Shown here in pieces: positions 45,396 to 53,354 of a stretch of 64,000 nucleotides of DNA (position 1 is its first letter; the number at the start of each line of letters is the position of its first letter). The stretch is taken from contig NZ_JADBHF010000005.1 of assembly GCF_017808105.1 (NCBI RefSeq), forward strand, positions 171,626-235,625, given 5' to 3'. Origin of the DNA: Brevibacterium renqingii (GTDB lineage: Bacteria > Actinomycetota > Actinomycetes > Actinomycetales > Brevibacteriaceae). Under the pieces are notes generated by a model. It did not search any database. It saw only the letters and a program-made list of their open reading frames with translations, and had not been told where the DNA came from. A program made the translations under genes and the position numbers.

Positions 45396-47023
45396 AGCAC
45401 GTGGTCAGGGGAGTCCTCTTCGGCCTCCTCATAGGTGCGGTTGCTGGAGGTATCCCGTTCGGGCTGATCGGGATGCTCAGCACGCTCTCTAGCGGACATG
45501 GCGAGCCAATCTGGATGGTGGGCCTGTTTGGTTTCGCGGTCGCGGGCTTCTACGGCGCGATACCGGGCGGTGTGCTTGGAGGTATCGTCGGCTTGATCGT
45601 GGGACTGATCCGTAGGGCGGCGGCGAACCGTCCGCCGGCCTACCCCGTAGCGATGGTCTCTCCGCCGCCCTCCGAGCCTGCCGCTGCTCCAGCAGTACCC
45701 CAGGGGCACTGGATAGGAGTAGTCGGAGAGAGCCTGGAGACACGGGCCGAGATCAAGAGCGTCGAGCCGTTCCACGACGTCTTCGCCGAGAAGGACCTGC
45801 GCTGGCGTCATCGTCTTGTCACGCCACAGGGGCACGCACTGAGGTGGCTCTCGAACTCGAACCGCGGACTCGTTGCGGGGGACCGCATAGTGCTTAGGGG
45901 CACGGTGAAAGACCATACGTGGGCGGATGGCGAGTCCGTCACGGAAGTCTGGTACTGCCAAGCCAGGAAGGACGCGAGCGGATGGCCGTCGTCACACAGC
46001 GCCTGGAGTGCAGGAAAATGGACACGGGAGAAGTTCGAGGAACAGCGACAGCGGATGATCGCTGCTGACGAGCGACGGGCACAGGAACTGAAGGAACGGC
46101 TTCAGACGTCGACTACCGGTTCTGCCGAAACCGCTCCTGCGACGGCGCCGTCCGCGGCTTTTGCGCAAGCGCCTACCGAAACACTCGATGAGGTGCTCGC
46201 GGAGCTGGACGCCCTGCCCGGGCTTGAGTCAGTGGCGGGGCAAGTGCGCACCCTCGCCAATCGCGTCAGACTCAACAAGGAGCGTGAAAAGCGAGGAATG
46301 GCTGTATCCGAGGTCGGGATGCACTCGGTCTTCATCGGCCCCCCGGGCACCGGGAAGACAACGGTTGCAAGGATCTGGGGTCGGGTACTTGCGGCGACGG
46401 GCCTCCTGCCCTCCGGGCATGTGATCGAGACGGACCGTTCCGGTCTCGTCGGCCAGCATGTCGGAGAGACCGCGCAGAAGACGACGGCTGTCATCGACAG
46501 GGCAAAGGGTGGCGTCCTCTTCGTCGACGAGGCGTACAGCCTCACGCCGGGTGGTCCAGCGAGTAACGACTTCGGTTCTGAGGCGGTTGACGTCCTGCTC
46601 AAGCGTATGGAGGACGAGCGAGACTCCTTCTGTGTGATCGTCGCTGGGTATCCACTGGAGATGGAACGCTTCTTGGAGAGCAACACCGGCCTGCGTTCTC
46701 GATTCGCCCAGACGATGACGTTCCCGAATTACAGCGCGAGCGCGTTGGAGACGATCTTCAAGAAGATGGCGGCGAACGCCGATTACACAGTCGACCCTGA
46801 AGGGCAGCAGTTGCTCTCCGTGTCCCTCACCAAGCTTGCGGACGCCCCTCCTCCGGGATGGGCGAACGCCCGAAGTCTCCGGGCGCTCCTCAGTGCGATG
46901 GTTGATACGCAAAGCGAGCGCCTGGCTCATGCGCGCGACCTCGGCTCGGAGGACCTCGGACTGCTGTCTGCGGAGGATGTGCGTGCGGCCCTGGAGAAAC
47001 TGTTCCCATCTGCAGTGCGCTGA
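45392..47023 (+). CDS. Membrane-anchored CbbX/EccA-type AAA+ ATPase
   Basis: A 543-residue protein. Two membrane helices are near the N-terminus (about 4-30 and 41-73), then a 120-residue beta-rich domain (residues about 105-192, including GIRLVxGD-like strands such as VAGDRIVLRGTVKDHTW), a charged linker helix, and a C-terminal AAA+ domain: Walker A GPPGTGKT (316-323), Walker B VLFVDEAYSL (Asp379, Glu380), and an arginine finger region GLRSRFAQTMTF. The AAA+ part resembles CbbX/SpoVK and the EccA ATPases of type VII secretion. The membrane fusion is unusual. Followed by a strong terminator. Confidence 0.8.
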   Translation: MKHVVRGVLFGLLIGAVAGGIPFGLIGMLSTLSSGHGEPIWMVGLFGFAVAGFYGAIPGGVLGGIVGLIVGLIRRAAANRPPAYPVAMVSPPPSEPAAAPAVPQGHWIGVVGESLETRAEIKSVEPFHDVFAEKDLRWRHRLVTPQGHALRWLSNSNRGLVAGDRIVLRGTVKDHTWADGESVTEVWYCQARKDASGWPSSHSAWSAGKWTREKFEEQRQRMIAADERRAQELKERLQTSTTGSAETAPATAPSAAFAQAPTETLDEVLAELDALPGLESVAGQVRTLANRVRLNKEREKRGMAVSEVGMHSVFIGPPGTGKTTVARIWGRVLAATGLLPSGHVIETDRSGLVGQHVGETAQKTTAVIDRAKGGVLFVDEAYSLTPGGPASNDFGSEAVDVLLKRMEDERDSFCVIVAGYPLEMERFLESNTGLRSRFAQTMTFPNYSASALETIFKKMAANADYTVDPEGQQLLSVSLTKLADAPPPGWANARSLRALLSAMVDTQSERLAHARDLGSEDLGLLSAEDVRAALEKLFPSAVR

Positions 47024-47028
47024 CGCGA

Positions 47029-47083
47029 CGAGGGCCTCGCTTCACTCGCCCGGATCGCCGGGGGAGTGGCCGCGAGGCCCTCG
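47029..47083 (+). terminator. Long hairpin after the AAA+ gene
   Basis: Outer stem of 12 bp (CGAGGGCCTCGC with complement) and an inner stem around CACTCGCCCGG, starting 5 bp after the stop codon. Confidence 0.8.
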
Positions 47084-47326
47084 TATGTCTCATCATGGGA
47101 CAGGCACAGTGCCGGGGTCAACAGCCGGCGGGGCACGAGTTCCGAGCCAAGTTTCCCTGCCCGTTGGGTGTAGTACGGCGAGCCCGCGGGATATCGCCCG
47201 CACTCCGGTGGCGGTAACAGCTCCGATGGTGGCATTGGCGCGTAATGGGGAGTCGGCGTCGTCGGGAACAGGCCGAAGTGTGGTTGAGCTCGACGGTTAG
47301 ACGCACAACGAAAACTGGAGGAATCC
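47084..47326. other. Intergenic region without recognised gene
   Basis: 243 bp after the terminator and before the HicB-like frame. I see no coding signal and no clear repeat; it probably carries the promoter of the gene at 47327. GGAGGAAT lies close to that start. Confidence 0.5.
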
Positions 47327-47512
47327 GTGGCCGCGGAACAGTACACCTATCACGTTCAGTGGTCCCCCGTGGATCAGGAGTACGTAGCTACGGTTGCAGA
47401 GTTTCCATCACTTTCCTGGCTTGATCCTGACCGCCAAATCGCGCTCGATGGTATTCGCAAAATGGTGGCAGAAGTGGACGCTGATCTGGCTGGATCGGGC
47501 TCCGACGGCTGA
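47327..47512 (+). CDS. Short HicB-like antitoxin fragment
   Basis: A 61-residue protein. YTYHVQWSPVDQEYVATVAEFPSLSWL is the typical HicB/DUF1902 N-terminal sheet in actinobacteria, where it is followed by a helix and a C-terminal ribbon-helix-helix DNA-binding domain. Here it stops after ADLAGSGSDG, so the DNA-binding half is missing. No HicA toxin gene is adjacent. GGAGGAATCC precedes the GTG at 47327. It may be a truncated remnant or an orphan; the reading frames after the stop do not restore a HicB C-terminus. Confidence 0.6.
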   Translation: MAAEQYTYHVQWSPVDQEYVATVAEFPSLSWLDPDRQIALDGIRKMVAEVDADLAGSGSDG

Positions 47513-47621
47513 CGTCACAGTCGGATACGCTACCGACACTCCTGTCCCCGAACGAAGACGGGTGGCAACGTATCGTGGACTCCGTCAGTACACCTGAGCC
47601 CCGATGCAAGTAGGAGCCCAC

Positions 47622-48230
47622 ATGCGCGCGAAGCCGACCTCCATCACCGCTGCGGCGACGCTTGCCGCGGCGCTCATGCTGTCCCTGTCAGCCTGTGGGG
47701 GAGGTGGCGAGTCAGCCGACTCCAGCACGGCGGGCGCAGCCAAGGGTGATAGCAGCTCTGCGTCAGAAGCTGACGGGTCGGCGACGGCGTACCCGGGTGA
47801 GTTCACGGTTGCGAATGGCGACAGTACGTTCAGGGTTGGGTACGACGAGACCAGCGCCGACACCGTCAGTGCGACATGCAGTAATGACGGCGGTGTCATC
47901 ACTGCCACGGTCACGGAGAGCACGACCGGCAACGTCTTCACGACGACACAACCCGAGGGAGGATCAGGCTACGCCGGAGGCACGCTCATCCTGGGTGACG
48001 GGAGCGGGGAGTACGTGTGGGTGCCGCTCGCCGGGATTGATGCGGAGGACGTTCGGGGTGACACACAGATCTTCGAAGACGAGTCCCAGAGCGGTTCTCC
48101 GGTCCTGTGGAACGCTGACGGTACCGCGGATTTCGGAACGGGCATCCGGCACGAGACCGAGGAGGGAGAACTGCGAGTGCAGACCCCCGGGCTGCTCGAC
48201 TGCTCGAACGGAGCTGCAATCCCCGAGTGA
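47622..48230 (+). CDS. Putative secreted lipoprotein
   Basis: A 202-residue protein with a lipoprotein signal: MRAKPTSITAAATLAAALML then the lipobox LSAC (the Cys at about 29), followed by a Gly/Ser-rich linker and a beta-rich domain (FTVANGDSTFRVGYDETSAD, GGTLILGDGSGEYVWVPL). Sec export, lipidation and anchoring to the outer face of the membrane are expected. The ATG at 47622 has AGGAG 6 bases upstream, which makes it preferable to the ATG at 47604. Lipoproteins of this kind are common on actinobacterial integrative elements; no function is known. Confidence 0.75.
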   Translation: MRAKPTSITAAATLAAALMLSLSACGGGGESADSSTAGAAKGDSSSASEADGSATAYPGEFTVANGDSTFRVGYDETSADTVSATCSNDGGVITATVTESTTGNVFTTTQPEGGSGYAGGTLILGDGSGEYVWVPLAGIDAEDVRGDTQIFEDESQSGSPVLWNADGTADFGTGIRHETEEGELRVQTPGLLDCSNGAAIPE

Positions 48231-48786
48231 CCCCTGGCTGCTCAGCGAGAGGGGAAGGGACGACCGTCAACTTCCACATCAACCCCCGCCCCACACACGC
48301 AGGTCCCTCCAGGCGTCTACGACCCGATGGGGTACTCCATCCGGGAACGGTCGCAGCGGACCCTTTGTGTCCACCGGATACAGGGGAGGCATTGGACTCC
48401 CCGGAGACCTTGTACCCCCGGGATACATAGAATCCTTCGTCCTCGCCAACACCCCAAGGTTGAAGGTACTTGACAGGGGCATTAGGCTTACCCGCAAGTG
48501 GTTCTCTTGAGGTTCTGAAGCGGGTAAGCCTAATGAACCCATTCCCAGGAGGTACCTACCCCTCCTTGTGTATCGGCTAGAACGACGTCATACAGGGGAT
48601 CCAATGCCTCCAATGGGTACAAAGAATCCACCGGGTCCAATGGATACTCTGCGTCGCCCGTGAACCATACCCAAGGAAGGGTCCGCTGCGAACCGCACAT
48701 CTGGGGGAGGGGCTGCCTATCACGGGCATGACGTAGAGCCTAAAAAGTACCTCAGGGTAGGGGAGGGGCGGGGCATACCTCCCGCA
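48231..48786. other. Non-coding region next to the translocase gene, possible cis-acting transfer site
   Basis: 556 bp with no gene, between convergent lipoprotein and FtsK/TraB-like genes. It contains a perfect 15-bp inverted repeat (48481-48534), four copies of TCCAATG (48600, 48609, 48636, and one inverted at 48390) and two TCCACCGG copies. TraB-type translocases bind repeats near their gene (clt), so this is a candidate; this is inference only. Confidence 0.5.
48481..48534. repeat. Perfect 15-bp inverted repeat
   Basis: ATTAGGCTTACCCGC at 48481-48495 and its complement at 48520-48534, with a 24-base spacer that itself has GGTTCTC and GGTTCTG. It could be a terminator for the flanking convergent genes or a protein-binding dyad. 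Confidence 0.85.
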
Positions 48787-50667
48787 CTATCTCTCATCGT
48801 CAAAGGCCTCGAAGGGGTCGAAGTCAAGCGCCTCAAGGGTGCCCGGTGCGGGCTCACCCGGAGGTGGCGTGGGGTATCCAGCTGCGGTCGACGCTCGACC
48901 GTCCGGAACGGGGATCGAATCGTCGGTTAGCGCGGTCCGCATAGCGGTCGTGCCGTCGGGGTTCGCAGACGCTTCGTTGCTCGGCGCAGGGGCGCTGGGG
49001 TCATCGCCGCGAAGTACGCGACGCCACTCTGGTTCGGGAGCGAAGCGGACGGGCTCAAGGTCAGCGGGAGGCAACATCGGCATTCGCTTCTTGATCTCGG
49101 AGACGGTGACGAAAGCACCCTGCGTCTCGACGGGTTCTTCGCCGCTGATGAGCACCCGACCACGGCCACGCACATTCGATGTAAGCCGGTTCAGCGTCTT
49201 GAGCGCGAGGTCCAGAATCATCTGCGTCATCGTCGAATCCCCGTCGCTCAGGAACATCACGCGAGTGCCAAGATTGGCCTTGGTCTCACCCGGGAGGAAC
49301 GACGCGTCGGGACGCTGAGTGGCGAAGGCGCAGATCATTCCCGCCGCGCGAGAGAGGCGGGCGAGGCGGCTCATATTGGCCTTCGTCTGCTTCTGGACAT
49401 CGGGGTCACCGATTCCTGCTGCTTCCGCTGCTTCGTCGAGGATGACGAGACACGTGCGGTAAGGATGTCCGGCGATCTTCAGCAGGTCGGGTTCCTCGTC
49501 GGCACCCTCTTCGCCAGACCACACATGGCGAGCGACCCATCCGCGGCGTTCGTCCATCTCGCCGCACGCCTCGGCGAGCCCGTTGACTGCTTCATCGCCA
49601 GAGAAATACAGGACGCCGGGAAGTCGGCCCGCCCACGCGAAGTCAGCTCCCTTCGGATCACAGATGATGACGAGCCACCCGCGCATGACCGCCTGCCCAA
49701 CAAGAAGGCGCAGGCACACACTCTTCCCTGTCTTCGTACGCCCGCCGATCAGTGCATGGGGATCAGTTTCGTCGGGGTCCCACCACACGGGGTAGTGTTC
49801 CCCGGATTCCGGGTCCTGGCCTGTGCCGAGATACAGGGCAAGCGGGCTGGGAGCGTTCGCCGCGATCCACTCCCACGTCGTAGTGGAGGGTACCGACACC
49901 TTCGTAGGGAGCTGTGCTGCGCGCTCTGCGACGACTTCGCGCTTGGAGTTGTTGACGACGACACCCCACGGGCGCCCCCACTCGTCGAGCCTCTTCCGTA
50001 CGTCATCGCGGAGGGTGTCCTCGCTGCTGGCTCGCCAACTCGGAGGGAGCGCGAAGGTGACGCGCCTTGGGACTCGGCCGTCTTCAAACCGCAGCTTGAT
50101 CGGTGCTCCGCGGAGGGTCGCTTCGTGCGTGTTCCACTCGGACCCGCCTGCGAGCACTCCGGCAAGCGCGCGCTCAACGCTGGTCTGAGCGCGTTCACGG
50201 TCCCAACCGTGCTTGAGCCACCAGCGAGCAGGTGCGAGTGCCACGAGTGCTCCCACGAGCCCAGGGAGCGGCCATTCGTGGACTGTGAGCCATGCAGCGA
50301 GGCTGATACCGGCTCCAAGTGTGGCGCTGCTCCAGAGCGCTCGACGGGGTGTGGTCCAGGAGAGCATCACGGCCGCCGTGAGAATCTCGGACGCCGAGGT
50401 CCAGCCGATCGCATTTCGTCCGGCTCCACGCATGAGGATGAGGCCGACGAGCAAGAGCACTGCCAGAGCGCTGCTGGCGTGCACCGGGTCAAGAGCGGTG
50501 GGAAGGCTGACGAGTCCCACGATGAAGCCTCCGATGGCCAGCCATTGACCGAGCGTGACCAGCGCGCGACGAGGCTGCGCATGCTCGTCACGGGACCCGG
50601 CAATGAACCAACCTCCGATGAGCATGAGCAGGGAAATGGCCGGACCGATCACGGTTGCAGCAGTCAT
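48787..50667 (-). CDS. FtsK/TraB-like DNA translocase of an integrative element
   Basis: A 626-residue translocase. N-terminal membrane helices (about 5-25, 40-80, 92-150) precede a cytoplasmic FtsK/SpoIIIE-like motor: Walker A GGRTKTGKS (308-316), VIICDPKGADFAWAG, Walker B CLVILDEAAEAAG (Asp411) and FATQRPDASFLPGETKANLG. In AICE-type elements such proteins (TraSA/TraB) pump double-stranded DNA between cells. The acidic tail of about 80 residues is Pro-rich. ATG at 50667 overlaps the upstream gene stop (ATGA). No gene for a relaxase was found, which fits double-stranded DNA transfer. Confidence 0.85.
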   Translation of the reverse strand: MTAATVIGPAISLLMLIGGWFIAGSRDEHAQPRRALVTLGQWLAIGGFIVGLVSLPTALDPVHASSALAVLLLVGLILMRGAGRNAIGWTSASEILTAAVMLSWTTPRRALWSSATLGAGISLAAWLTVHEWPLPGLVGALVALAPARWWLKHGWDRERAQTSVERALAGVLAGGSEWNTHEATLRGAPIKLRFEDGRVPRRVTFALPPSWRASSEDTLRDDVRKRLDEWGRPWGVVVNNSKREVVAERAAQLPTKVSVPSTTTWEWIAANAPSPLALYLGTGQDPESGEHYPVWWDPDETDPHALIGGRTKTGKSVCLRLLVGQAVMRGWLVIICDPKGADFAWAGRLPGVLYFSGDEAVNGLAEACGEMDERRGWVARHVWSGEEGADEEPDLLKIAGHPYRTCLVILDEAAEAAGIGDPDVQKQTKANMSRLARLSRAAGMICAFATQRPDASFLPGETKANLGTRVMFLSDGDSTMTQMILDLALKTLNRLTSNVRGRGRVLISGEEPVETQGAFVTVSEIKKRMPMLPPADLEPVRFAPEPEWRRVLRGDDPSAPAPSNEASANPDGTTAMRTALTDDSIPVPDGRASTAAGYPTPPPGEPAPGTLEALDFDPFEAFDDER

Positions 50668-51356
50668 TGCGAAACCTCTTTCATTTCCGGTGCCCCTCCG
50701 TGCTGACGCTCTTCTCGATGAGCACGCCGCGGTCGTACCTTGCTGAACGCCTTTGCTGCCCTTCTCGCGATCCACGGCCCCGAGAACCACCAGAGGGCGA
50801 TAGAGCCTCCGAGCAGGGTGACAGGACTGGACCAAGTCAGTGGCTGTGGGCCACGGCCACTCTCAGACGGAGCGGACAGAACGGGAGCTTCTGGCGCGGA
50901 TGTGGGACTGTCGTCCTCACACGATGCGAGCCGGGTCTTCAGAGAGACGGTCACGTCCTCGACGGTGGGCTCAGATTCCAGACGCAACGTGCGCCCTTGA
51001 AGCTGCGGAGGATTCGGGTCCCGTGTCGGCCACCAGGACACGACCAGATCGGGTCGCTCACCGTCGCCGTAGTCGACGATCTTGGGCGACCGGCCTTCTG
51101 CGGTGAGCGCCTCTTCCACCATCGTGCGTACTTGGCTCGGAGTGTCATCTGGAGTGAGCTTCACCGTGGTGACAGCAGGAGCGCACGGGTACGGCTCGGG
51201 GTGACCGCCTGTGCTCTTACCGATGAGGGCCAGTACGGTGACTCCGAGGACGACGACCAGAGCCAGGATCAATGCGGCGCCGAGCAGCCTTCGCAGGCCG
51301 CTCGGCCCGGCAGCGATGGCGGCACCCGTAGCGAGGGCTTTCGTGCCTCTTCTCAT
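50664..51356 (-). CDS. Hypothetical membrane protein of the transfer operon
   Basis: A 230-residue protein with two membrane segments (about 23-46, LLGAALILALVVVLGVTVLALIG; and about 174-195, SSPVTLLGGSIALWWFSGPWI), an extracytoplasmic domain of about 120 residues between them with a pair of cysteines (CAPAVTTV and ASCEDD), and a basic C-terminal tail. It overlaps its neighbours at both ends (4 bp with the translocase; the upstream gene stop is 5 bp before its ATG, and a TTG at 51365 would overlap). I do not recognise the family. Likely part of a mating-channel or assembly unit. Confidence 0.6.
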   Translation of the reverse strand: MRRGTKALATGAAIAAGPSGLRRLLGAALILALVVVLGVTVLALIGKSTGGHPEPYPCAPAVTTVKLTPDDTPSQVRTMVEEALTAEGRSPKIVDYGDGERPDLVVSWWPTRDPNPPQLQGRTLRLESEPTVEDVTVSLKTRLASCEDDSPTSAPEAPVLSAPSESGRGPQPLTWSSPVTLLGGSIALWWFSGPWIARRAAKAFSKVRPRRAHREERQHGGAPEMKEVSQ

Positions 51357-51361
51357 GGCGC

Positions 51362-52192
51362 TCAACCCTCCGCAGCCGCGAGATACTCAGAGACCGCCGC
51401 GGCTGCGGATGCACCGACTTCGTGATCGCGGGTACGGGTACTGACCACCGCCTGCGCAAGCGCGGGAAGGTGACCATGAAGCAGGTCCCAGGAGCCGGTC
51501 TCGTGGATGGCGGCGCGGAGGACGGTGACCAGCCCCTCGGGCGCGGTACCGCTCAGATGAGGGATAGCCGCCATTGCAGCGGTCTGAGCCTGCTCTCGCA
51601 ATGGCGGCATGACAACTGCGTGTGCCGCACCGGCGATAGCCCACGCGGCGCGCTGGTGTGATCGGTCGGAACCGCCCGTCAGCCATCCAACCGGGGTTCG
51701 ACCTTTCAGCGTCGGCGGTGCGGCCTCACGCCCCACGGCATCCCAGCCGGCCCCACCGTGCGGGGCGACGAGGATCGTCCGCGGCCATGTACCAACGGCA
51801 GCTCCGAGCACCATGCTGGCGGTGGGCAGGGACGCGAGAACGCGAGGGGCAACCGCGGTCTGTCGTCCTTTCGTAGGTCGCCCCGTTGGCGCGACGAGAG
51901 TCTCGACAGCATGCCGCAGGCCACCGGGAGCGACACGACGGGACGCAGCTTCTTCGTTCAGACGATCTCGGTTGCGTCGAGTGACTTCCTTCGCCGTCTC
52001 CATCACCTCAAGGGCGTAGCGCACGCTCTCGGCGTGGTCCCCGGTCGGTTCGTCCTGCTCCACAGTCACAGCCTCAACAGCGTCGGTGCCGACGCGAAGG
52101 CACAGCCCGGTCTCACGACTGCCAGGGTCAATAGCGAGTACCGGAGGCCAGACGTGGGCAAGTTTCGCCGCGGTCTCGATGTCAGTGGGCAT
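51362..52192 (-). CDS. RuvC-fold (RNase H-like) protein
   Basis: A 276-residue protein. The segment VLAIDPGSRETGLCLRV (Asp22) is the hallmark first strand of RuvC-type RNase H-like nucleases. The C-terminal SDRSHQRAAWAIAGAAHAV resembles the last acidic motif plus helix of RuvC, and VGTWPRTILVAPHGGAGWDAVG could be the middle part. Holliday-junction resolution or a related nuclease or Mu-like role on the mobile element is plausible. ATG at 52192 with GGGAGG 8 bases upstream. Overlaps the upstream gene by 11 bp. Confidence 0.65.
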   Translation of the reverse strand: MPTDIETAAKLAHVWPPVLAIDPGSRETGLCLRVGTDAVEAVTVEQDEPTGDHAESVRYALEVMETAKEVTRRNRDRLNEEAASRRVAPGGLRHAVETLVAPTGRPTKGRQTAVAPRVLASLPTASMVLGAAVGTWPRTILVAPHGGAGWDAVGREAAPPTLKGRTPVGWLTGGSDRSHQRAAWAIAGAAHAVVMPPLREQAQTAAMAAIPHLSGTAPEGLVTVLRAAIHETGSWDLLHGHLPALAQAVVSTRTRDHEVGASAAAAVSEYLAAAEG

Positions 52193-52697
52193 CTGCATTC
52201 CCTCCCTCAGGTCCACTAGCGCGTCGATTACGTGTATTGACTGCATCGATCAGGCTGTGGATCAGACTTGGGCTCGCTACTGCCGCGGCGGCGACAAGCC
52301 CGACTGCGCCTGCGAGCAACGGGTTTGCGACAGCAGTCAGGAAGTTGCTCAGCACCATGCGTGCGAGGAGGAACGCAGCCGTGTATGCCACTGCGACGAG
52401 CGCGTGCGCGACGGCAGAACGATTCGCGAGCCAGCGCGTGAAGTCGGCCTGGATCTGTCGGATAGCGTTGACTGAACCCTCGAACTCGATCGGAGCGACC
52501 GAGGAGAGACCAACCCCCATCTGTCGCGCAAAGGTCACGGCAAAGTATGCGAGGCCAGTCGCGGCCACCTCCAACATGCCCGATGAGGAGAGATACCACG
52601 CAAAGATGAAGAGGCCTCCGACAAGGAAGCACGTCCCGACAACGTGAGCGACGTGGGTTGCACCTGCCGAACGATTGAAAACTGCGGGGATGATCAT
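52182..52697 (-). CDS. Hypothetical polytopic membrane protein
   Basis: A 171-residue protein with about four membrane helices (VAHVVGTCFLVGGLFIFAWY, ATGLAYFAVTFARQMGVGL, VAHALVAVAYTAAFLLARMVL, NPLLAGAVGLVAAAAVASPSL). No family recognised. AGGAG lies 6 bases before the ATG at 52697. Its stop overlaps the RuvC-fold gene by 11 bp. With the two-helix protein at 50664 and the translocase, it forms a membrane-rich tra operon, so a role in the mating channel is a fair guess. Confidence 0.65.
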   Translation of the reverse strand: MIIPAVFNRSAGATHVAHVVGTCFLVGGLFIFAWYLSSSGMLEVAATGLAYFAVTFARQMGVGLSSVAPIEFEGSVNAIRQIQADFTRWLANRSAVAHALVAVAYTAAFLLARMVLSNFLTAVANPLLAGAVGLVAAAAVASPSLIHSLIDAVNTRNRRASGPEGGNADAH

Positions 52698-52750
52698 GCT
52701 GAAACTCCTTTAATGGAATCCTTCTTGCTGGCCGGGACGGAGCGGACTGC

Positions 52751-52963
52751 CTAGGGCCTCGGTCGGCCCTGCTTGCTGCGGCTAGCAGTCGTGATGCGAA
52801 TCGAACGCGATCGGAGAGAACCGCATCGAGCAAGGTGTGCTGGGCATGTCGAGTCATGCTCGACCTCGACATGCAGCACAGCATTCGGGGTGATGTGAAG
52901 GCGCACCGCACTGTCACAATCACGGCAGCGGAACAACTCTCGCGCCTCTTTGGTCAAGTTCAC
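52751..52963 (-). CDS. Small putative zinc-binding protein
   Basis: A 70-residue protein starting at GTG 52963, after GGAGG with good spacing. Residues CRDCDSAVRLHITPNAVLH then HDSTCPAHLARC give two CxxC-like pairs plus His, as in small zinc ribbons. The frame continues upstream to 53245, but that part runs through the GGGACGA repeat region and has no coding look. Small proteins of this type occur in actinobacterial integrative elements; the function is unknown. It ends 54 bp before the start of the membrane protein gene. Confidence 0.6.
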   Translation of the reverse strand: MNLTKEARELFRCRDCDSAVRLHITPNAVLHVEVEHDSTCPAHLARCGSLRSRSIRITTASRSKQGRPRP

Positions 52964-53354
52964 CTCGTACCTCCAAGTCCAGCTCGATCGGTCCCTTCTT
53001 GAAATCTGTGAACGAAGATGGTGCAGGTACTGGTGAAACAATCGGCCGAGACGAGCGTCCGGCTCCTGTGCAAGTACCTCCCTCCCCATTGCGCCTTCGA
53101 GTGATTCGGCAGTTCTTCTCTCCCTTCCCTTCGTCCCCTCGTCCCCCTTCGAAGAGGGGGACGAGGGACGAGGACAAGGGAACTTCGTCCCGGGACGAAG
53201 GGGGACGAGCAAGGGACGAGGGACGAGGTGGACGTAACGCTGCACGTCAGACCAGGGAATGCTTCCGAGTTAGCTCGTCCCCTGTGTGCCTCGCCGAAGA
53301 GGCACAGCGCTGTTCGTTCGGCAACCGACAGGGACGAGGTTGAGGTCGGCATGT
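52964..53354. other. Non-coding region with iteron cluster
   Basis: 391 bp between the small zinc-protein gene and the RepA-like ATPase gene, same strand. Frames here are open only because of the repeats. It holds the 11 GGGACGA copies described separately and two strong hairpins. A replication origin, partition or transfer site is likely. Confidence 0.6.
53131..53338. repeat. Iteron-like cluster of GGGACGA(G) repeats
   Basis: Eleven GGGACGA copies: seven direct (starts near 53158, 53165, 53192, 53202, 53213, 53220, 53331) and four inverted (near 53131, 53139, 53185, 53275). They build an 18-bp perfect palindrome at 53183-53200 and a 12-bp-stem hairpin at 53136-53167 with loop TTCGAAGA. Placed next to a RepA-like ATPase gene. 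Confidence 0.85.

Noticed and set aside
47394..47597. A frameshifted C-terminal half of HicB after the short antitoxin frame
   Set aside because: None of the downstream frames shows a ribbon-helix-helix sequence; the visible peptide is unlike HicB tails.
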